64,000 nt of DNA from Ganoderma boninense (lineage: Eukaryota; Basidiomycota; Agaricomycetes; Polyporales; Polyporaceae): NCBI GenBank assembly GCA_002900995.3, contig CM035304.1, positions 2,636,823-2,700,822 of the forward strand, read 5' to 3'. Position 1 is the stretch's first letter; every line of letters begins with the position of its first letter. Made by a program: the position numbers and the translations under genes. Positions 58,168 to 64,000 of the stretch are shown here, piece after piece. The notes under the pieces were generated by a model. The model did not search any database. It saw nothing but the letters and a program-made list of their open reading frames with translations, and was not told where the DNA came from.

Positions 58168-59591
58168 ATGACGTCGAATTCAACATACGAGTTCCCGGCA
58201 CCGGTCGGGGGAGTACCTTACCCGATCGACTTCTGTCCCTCCATCCTCTTCGCGGTCCTCTACGCCCTCATGCTTCCCGTCGTCGTCTTCCGGATGGTCC
58301 ACCCGCGCTCGCGCAACGGCGTCCTCATCAGCACCACCGTCTTCAGCGTCGAACGGTGCGTCTCTCCCCCCCCTTCTCATCTCCCTTCTCCCCTTTAGAT
58401 CTATGTCGGAGGCTCAACCCTTGCTTCCTCACCGAGGGTCGCGACGTTCTGCATGCGCGCGTACGCAGCGCACTCCGCTGGGGCGCGCGCGAACGCGAAC
58501 CTCGAGACGTACCTGCAGACGAGCTACTAGTACGGCGGCGTGTTCAGCTGGGTCGGCACCGACCTCACGTACCTCCTCCGCGCGCTCCTCGTGTCGTCGA
58601 CCCTCGGAGGCGACATGCTTGCGCTGCACAGCCTCACTCCGCCTTCCGTCTGGCAGGCACAGATGCGGCCTGAGGGGGACCGCGGCTCGGATCCCGGGTT
58701 CCAGCTCATCATTGCACGGGAACTGGACACCGGGGATGACGGAAGTAGAGCCCGCAAGCCTGAAGTCGACGCAGAGGATAGCGCCCAGGACGCGTTGAGC
58801 GAGGACGGGCTCCCCGACCAGCCGCTGCCACGCCGGCGCATCCGATGGTGGTCAAATCTCGTGACGCTCTTGTCCGTGGGCACCCTGGCCCTCAGCATCG
58901 TCGCGGGCACCATCTGGCAAAGCACGTTCGGGGGCAAATATGTCGATATCGACCGCGCCTTATGGTACGCAACCCAACCCCTCATGCTTTCTCTTTCCTC
59001 TCTCTTCGATGAGCGTTTGGCGGGCATCACTGATTGACTTCCTGCTTCGAGGGGATAGGTACACGAGCACAGGGCTCGCTGTAAGCCTGCTCGTCGCCAT
59101 GGGCCTTGTGGCCCTCGTTGCACTGTTCAAGATTTCCCGCGTTTCCCGTGCGTCGCTCTTCTGCATCGTCCTCATCACGGTCCTCCTCGTGCGTCACCCT
59201 CTGCCCTCTCCCATCTCCAGCCCTTGCCTCTAATCACCTTGACCCGTCACCTCACCTCTCATCGACCAATCTCCACGCTCCATGCCCTTCTTCAATGCAG
59301 ACCATCGTGGGCGTGTACCGCATGACGGCCATTGGGCACTCCACGACATCCCTCCTCTCCACAGCACCGGGTGCGCAGAACTCAGCGGGCGCCAAGGCGG
59401 GGTTCTACGCGCTGCACGTCGCTCCCGAGTTCCTCTCCGCCGCAATCCTCATGGGCCTCAATGTACGACGCGTGTTCGGGACAGGCCTGTGGGGCGACCA
59501 TCGTGGAAGGGATCCCGAGCCCCGGCGAGGACCCACGCCTGGGCCCGAGCCAGAGGGTAGGTCTGAAGCCCGACACGAGGAGGAGGACTGA
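58168..59591 (+). pseudogene. 7-TM family member 3B, in-frame stop
   Basis: Exons by homology: 58168-58355, 58437-58964, 59059-59188 and 59301-59591. Splice sites and phases are normal and exon 1 has the standard 188 nt. In exon 2 a TAG at 58528-58530 interrupts the conserved LETYLQTSY segment; relative to 3A there are six extra bases (TAGTAC). Otherwise the frame is open to a stop at 59591. Without that lesion the protein would have about 378 residues. 3A carries different lesions, so the two copies lost function independently, unless the stop is a sequencing error. Confidence 0.75.
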
Positions 59592-62583
59592 GAGGATGCA
59601 GATGCGACGCAGACGGAGATTGCGACAAAGTCGCGAGGAAACAACTGAACTCAGCCGGATCTAGACTCCCAGAGACTTCGGGTCATGGAATAGCCCTTGG
59701 GCGGATTCCCCGGACAGCCATGGTTGTCAATTGGCCGGGTTGCTCGCGCTGCATGCGTTTACGTAGGAGTGCCTAGAGCGTCTACGCCGATAAATGTGCC
59801 GCCATAAGCCCAATATATGCGCCTTGTCATGGGCGGATGCGTTACATATCGCGTATTAGCTGCATCCGTTGTGAATTATTCGATTATGTCGCATAGTACG
59901 GTATTTCAGAAGTCGCATGCGGGGGTGTATGGCTAGTTGCAATCTGTCCGCGAGATTCAGGTGCACACTCTTCAGCGCAACACCGACAACTGATACCCTA
60001 TGATCGCACATATCGGAGGTATTTGGAGAATGCCTCGGGTGATGACCGGACACGCGGAGCCTCCAGAGGGCCATATTGGAAAGAGAACATTCGAATCGGC
60101 CGCATTCCACAACATTCAAATGATCTGGAGCCGCTCTCGCACCGCGTCGCTTGACTTTTTTCCCGGGAGGGTTCACAGAGACAATGAATTGTTATCAGTA
60201 GTGTACAGTCGCTAGAGGCAGGAGTTCCCATGAACGGTGGGCAATGCGTGCTGCGCGGATGCGCAGTTGGATCAGCATCTTCGCATAGCCTGCACAGCCC
60301 AAACTATAGCATACTCATGGACCAAGGAGCCATCATGATTGGCCCAGGCTAAAGAGGGGCATTGGTGTGTGTCATGCATGTTGTTCACAGTGACCATGCA
60401 CCAGCGAACTACCACTAGGGATTCGTTCGAGCGCGCCCATGACCCGCCCATGACCCCAAAGCCAGACAGCGACATTGCTCGCAGAACCAGACACCCACAA
60501 TACCGTTTATCATGGCATGCGTTCTCCAACCCGAGGAAGAGTTCCTGACGCGAGTCGGGATCTGGACTCGACGCAAGCCCGAGGGCGAGTCTTCCAGTTG
60601 AAGGCGAGGAAGGCGAAAGGCTCCTGAACTCACCGAATCGAAGTTGCTTCGCGCGTACATCGGCCTGTAGTTGCACGTTGCCCGTAGGTTGCGGTGCTAG
60701 GATGGGAGTGGGGGGGTCGGCTGGTGTCTGCGGAATAAGCACGCTAGCGGTCACCAGTCGCCGCTCACCTTCACTTTCAGAACCTTGAGTCGCCTCGGAT
60801 GATTCCGGATATGAAACTCCGCTGTGACAGTGGCTCTACACCAGCGCCTCATTCAACGGGTCACGCCGGCCCGCGAGCGCCCGTCGGTGTCTACGTCGAC
60901 TACGTTGCACAGGAACCCCAACAGGGGATTGCTTCGCTTCTGCCCACCAGCTTACACGATTTCCTTGGCATGATTTACGAGAGGTAGAATTTTCCTCTAT
61001 TGGTTCCGAGCCTGTTGACTCGCCTACCGACCTCCTCGGACCGCAGGACTTCGCTGGACGCCCGCAGCAAACTTTCGAACTGGCCGTTGATCTTCGGCGG
61101 AATGTGGCCAAAGATCTGGAGAATATTCAATAGCCCCGCCTCCCACTAACCTCGGCAGTCGCCGGCCCACATGCAGCGAATCTACCAACTTCGCCGCTAA
61201 ACTCCCTCAACAGTGCTTGCTAACGCTGGCTCTCGATGCACAGTCACGCGGGTCATACTCCGTGTGCGTTGCAGGCGTAGCAAGATTGTTGATGGTTAAG
61301 CACCATCTCACGGATTGCAACGCTGCGGCCGACGATCACAATTCACGCAGCTCATCCCCCGCTCTGCCAGTTCTCCCTCATCGTGCAGCTGTTCTCGCTC
61401 TCTGCGGCGTACGCAGTCCCTCGATCTTCAACCTTCATTACACTGCGAACAGTGAGATCCCAAACACAGCCTCTTACTCACTCTTGGGCTCGTACAGCTC
61501 TAAGTTTGCGATGAATTGCGAGGTGGGAGATAAGCGTCTAGATATGTGCAAGGGTCAGGTCGAGGTACGAGCACTGGGCTGTTCTTTTGACAAGCAACTT
61601 CTCAGTCCGCCTCACACAGATTCTGCAGGAGAATGAATGAAGTCCTCCTTAGGGAGACGAGCGCTCCTCAGTAGGATCGCGGAAACAAGTGGGTCAAGGC
61701 TGCAATCAAATTCCCAAGGAGAACCTCTCTTGACTCCTTGCGCCGCCCCAAAGAGCGCTAGGACTAGCCGAAAAGTAAGTCGGAAACATGGTGCGATTGC
61801 AAAAGGCTGTTCGTTGCTTACCAACCGCAGGCCAGTCGAATCCGATGCGACTGTCTCCTTCAGGCCCAACCGTCCGCATCGACTTGACCGATTTTGAAGA
61901 CGAATAATAACAATCAACTTCACCTCTTGCTAGAAACAGTCTATCCGCCGTGCTAGGAGCGCATTCGAGATTCAGGTAGATTCGATCCGCAACTTGAATC
62001 CATCCTACTGAGCCCGAGATTTGCGTGTATCTTCGCTGTAGCTGACACATGGGAACCACAGCACTACCACTGGCCGGCCGCGGCCACAGCTCGCCGCTCG
62101 AAACTATCCATGGAATCCAAGCCGCGTGCCAATAAGTACCTGAGGACAGCCTTTCCTCCCACCCGCCTTAGTGGTCTCTGACAAACCCTCGACAATTCAC
62201 TTCACATCGACTCAAGTTGGCTGAGCACCTTTGGCAGTACATGCCAACCGCGGCCATCGATGCACAGTCCCACGTCGCAATTTCGTTGCGCCCTCGCCCT
62301 CACCGCCCGTTCAATCATTTCGCGTCGGCTCTACGCGCAAGAACGTAAAGAAGCGAATCGTCGCAGCGGCCTCGTTCTCATGCCGGCTGGTAGATAGCTT
62401 CTACGGACGGCCTAGAGCGTCAGCAGATACACCTCATACCACCGCTCGCCCCTTGACGCGCAGGACGTGGGGTTTATGAGTAGCTCGCAGCTCGCTGTTT
62501 CAGGACCACTCTCACCAAGTTCTCTCACGTCTCCCTTGGCCCCCCGACTCCTCTCCTTTGCCTTGTCAACTGTTAACCAACCC
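59592..62583. other. Intergenic between 7-TM genes 3B and 4B
   Basis: The first part (to about 61190) is nearly identical to 19650-21150; the rest is diverged. It includes 62010-62583, the stretch lost from copy A at the retrotransposon. A possible minus-strand exon lies at 61115-60993. The region before 62584 also resembles the upstream region of gene 5. Confidence 0.4.
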
Positions 62584-64000
62584 ATGTCCGCCAATTCGAC
62601 TCACGAGTTCCCTGCCCCGGTCGGCGGAGTGCCAGATGCCTTCGATTTCCTGCCCTCCATCGTCTTCGCTGCCCTGTATGCTTCCCTGATCCCCATTGTC
62701 GTCTGGAGAATGGCACACCCGCGTTCACGCACCACCGTCCTCATCGGCACGTCTGGTTTCACCATCGAGCGGTATGTCCCCCTCCACTCCCGCCCACCAT
62801 CCGCCCCACTCCTACCAGCACCATCACCCCAGTCCGTCATCATCATGATGGCCGAACGCTGACTGCCTTTCCCATCCTGTGTATTATGGTATACTAGGGT
62901 TGTCTCGTTCTCCTTGCGGGCGAAGGCTGCGCGGGACGCCGCCTTCCGCGCGAACACCGGCGTCGAGACGTACTTCCAGACGAGCTACAGCGGGGCGTTC
63001 ATCGCGATCGGCCAGGACCTCGTCAACCTCCTCCGCGCACTCCTCGTCGCGTCCACCCTCGGCGGCGACATGCTCGCCCGCCACAAGCTCACCCCGCCGC
63101 ACGTCCGCAAGGCGCAGAAGAAGCAGCTCAAGAAGCGCACCCCCAGCGAGATCGAGCTCGCCCTCATGCACCGTGCCCGGGCCAGCGACCTGGAAGAGGA
63201 GCCTGGTGAGGGAGAAGGGGTGCACGAGGTCGAGCTTGGGGAGGGATATGCGGCGAGTGCCAGGACCGCTGGCAGCGGGGGCGGGCTCGAGTTCGAGGAC
63301 CAGACGATGCTCCGCAAGACGATGCGGACGTGGCTCGGGGTCGCAGTTCTCCTGTTCCTGATCGCTGTGGTCGTGAGCGGGATCGCGGGCGGGATTTACA
63401 AGGAAGCGGTTCAAGGCAGCAGCGCCACTGGAACTCTCGTGCGGTCTCTCTGGTGCGTACCTTGGTACCTTCCTCTCTCGTTGACGGGCTATGGCCGTGA
63501 GCTGGATTGGTCGTTGCTGACTGGGGAACGCCGTTGGCAGGTACGTGAGCACCGTGCTCGCCATCGTCCTGCTTGTGGGCGGGGCCTTCACCGCGCTGTG
63601 CGCGTCCTACAAGCTGCCCCGGGTCCCACGCACATCCGCGCTGTTGATCGTCCTCGTGGCGGGCCTCCTGGTAAGTCTTCACCGGCACCTCCCACCGACG
63701 CCCCACCCCCCGCATCACTGACCGTTAAATATCCCCTCCAGACCATCATCGGGGCCTACCGCATCACCGTCATCTCGCACTCCACAACGTCGCTCTTCTC
63801 GACCGCGCCGGGGTCGCAAAACTCCACGCGCGAAAAGATCTTGTTCTATGCGCTGCACGTCGCGCCCCAGTACGTCTCTGTCGCCATCCTCGTGTCCCTC
63901 AATGCCCGCCGCGTCTTCGGGACCGGCCCGTGGGGCGACATGCCGGCGTGCAAGCGACCCGAAACCCAAGGCAACCGGTACGGCCGAGGGAGAGAGCGGG
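62584..64000 (+). CDS. 7-TM family member 4B (intact in window, 3' end cut)
   Basis: Exons: 62584-62771, 62898-63452, 63541-63670, and 63742 to beyond the window end. The protein starts MSANSTHEFPAPVGGVPDAF with an N-S-T sequon and is closest to member 5. The TM3-TM4 loop is basic and then acidic (KKQLKKRTPSEIELA...EEEPGEGEG). The conserved tail motif reads RRVFGTGPWGD. Just after it, four extra bases relative to 4A change the tail frame, so the C-terminus may differ or be damaged. The stop codon lies outside the window. Confidence 0.8.

Larger units (their letters stand above)
47323..64000. repeat. Large duplicated segment, copy B
   Basis: Collinear with 7133-30326: complete hAT element, 7-TM 1B, coiled-coil gene, 7-TM 2B, 3B and 4B. 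It lacks the copia insertion and keeps the promoter and exon 1 of gene 4. It continues past the window end, so its right border is unknown. Confidence 0.9.

Overview
The window is nuclear DNA of a filamentous fungus, most likely a wood- or litter-inhabiting basidiomycete (Agaricomycetes). The reasons are the high GC content, genes split by many short introns (mostly 50-75 nt, GT-AG, one GC-AG), a HET-domain gene, an OPT-type oligopeptide transporter, a Ty1/copia retrotransposon, a hAT DNA transposon and an intron-bearing tRNA-Ala. Two runs of exactly 100 N (7033-7132 and 42313-42412) mark scaffold gaps.

Layout. 1-7032: a HET-domain gene, an uncharacterised charged protein and a compact eIF4G-like gene (MIF4G plus two MA3-like domains), all on the minus strand. 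7133-30326: copy A of a large duplicated segment. It holds a broken hAT copy, 7-TM genes 1A and 2A (intact), 3A (broken), and 4A (beheaded, next to a copia element at 22193-29085 that itself carries a 438-bp hAT-like MITE). 32401-33870: a further intact 7-TM gene (5). 36354-36434: tRNA-Ala. 37201-40625: an OPT transporter relic. 42413-44476: a partial dimeric-barrel protein and a small acidic protein. 45843-47266: 7-TM gene 0, with a 7-bp frameshifting duplication. 47323-64000: copy B, with a complete hAT transposon (3663 bp, 8-bp target duplication, apparently intact 1000-residue transposase) and 7-TM genes 1B, 2B (intact), 3B (nonsense) and 4B (intact, runs off the window).

The main novelty is a ten-member tandem family of seven-transmembrane proteins with invariant gene structure (exon 1 188 nt, exon 3 130 nt; intron phases 2, 2, 0), a conserved N-terminal glycosylation sequon, a conserved C-terminal RVFGTGxWGD motif and a hypervariable acidic loop between TM3 and TM4. 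I do not recognise the family. The predicted topology (N-out, C-in) is receptor-like. Gene 1 in both copies is followed on the opposite strand by a 192-residue coiled-coil protein, and gene 0 by a decayed relative of it. Six family members look intact and four are disabled in different ways, so this is a birth-and-death locus.

Caution: copies A and B may be a true segmental duplication or two haplotypes of a dikaryon laid end to end. The stretch 7133-11340 has an error pattern typical of uncorrected long reads, and several other genes carry single-base frameshifts that could be sequencing errors. All functional statements are inferences from sequence read by eye; no database search was run.
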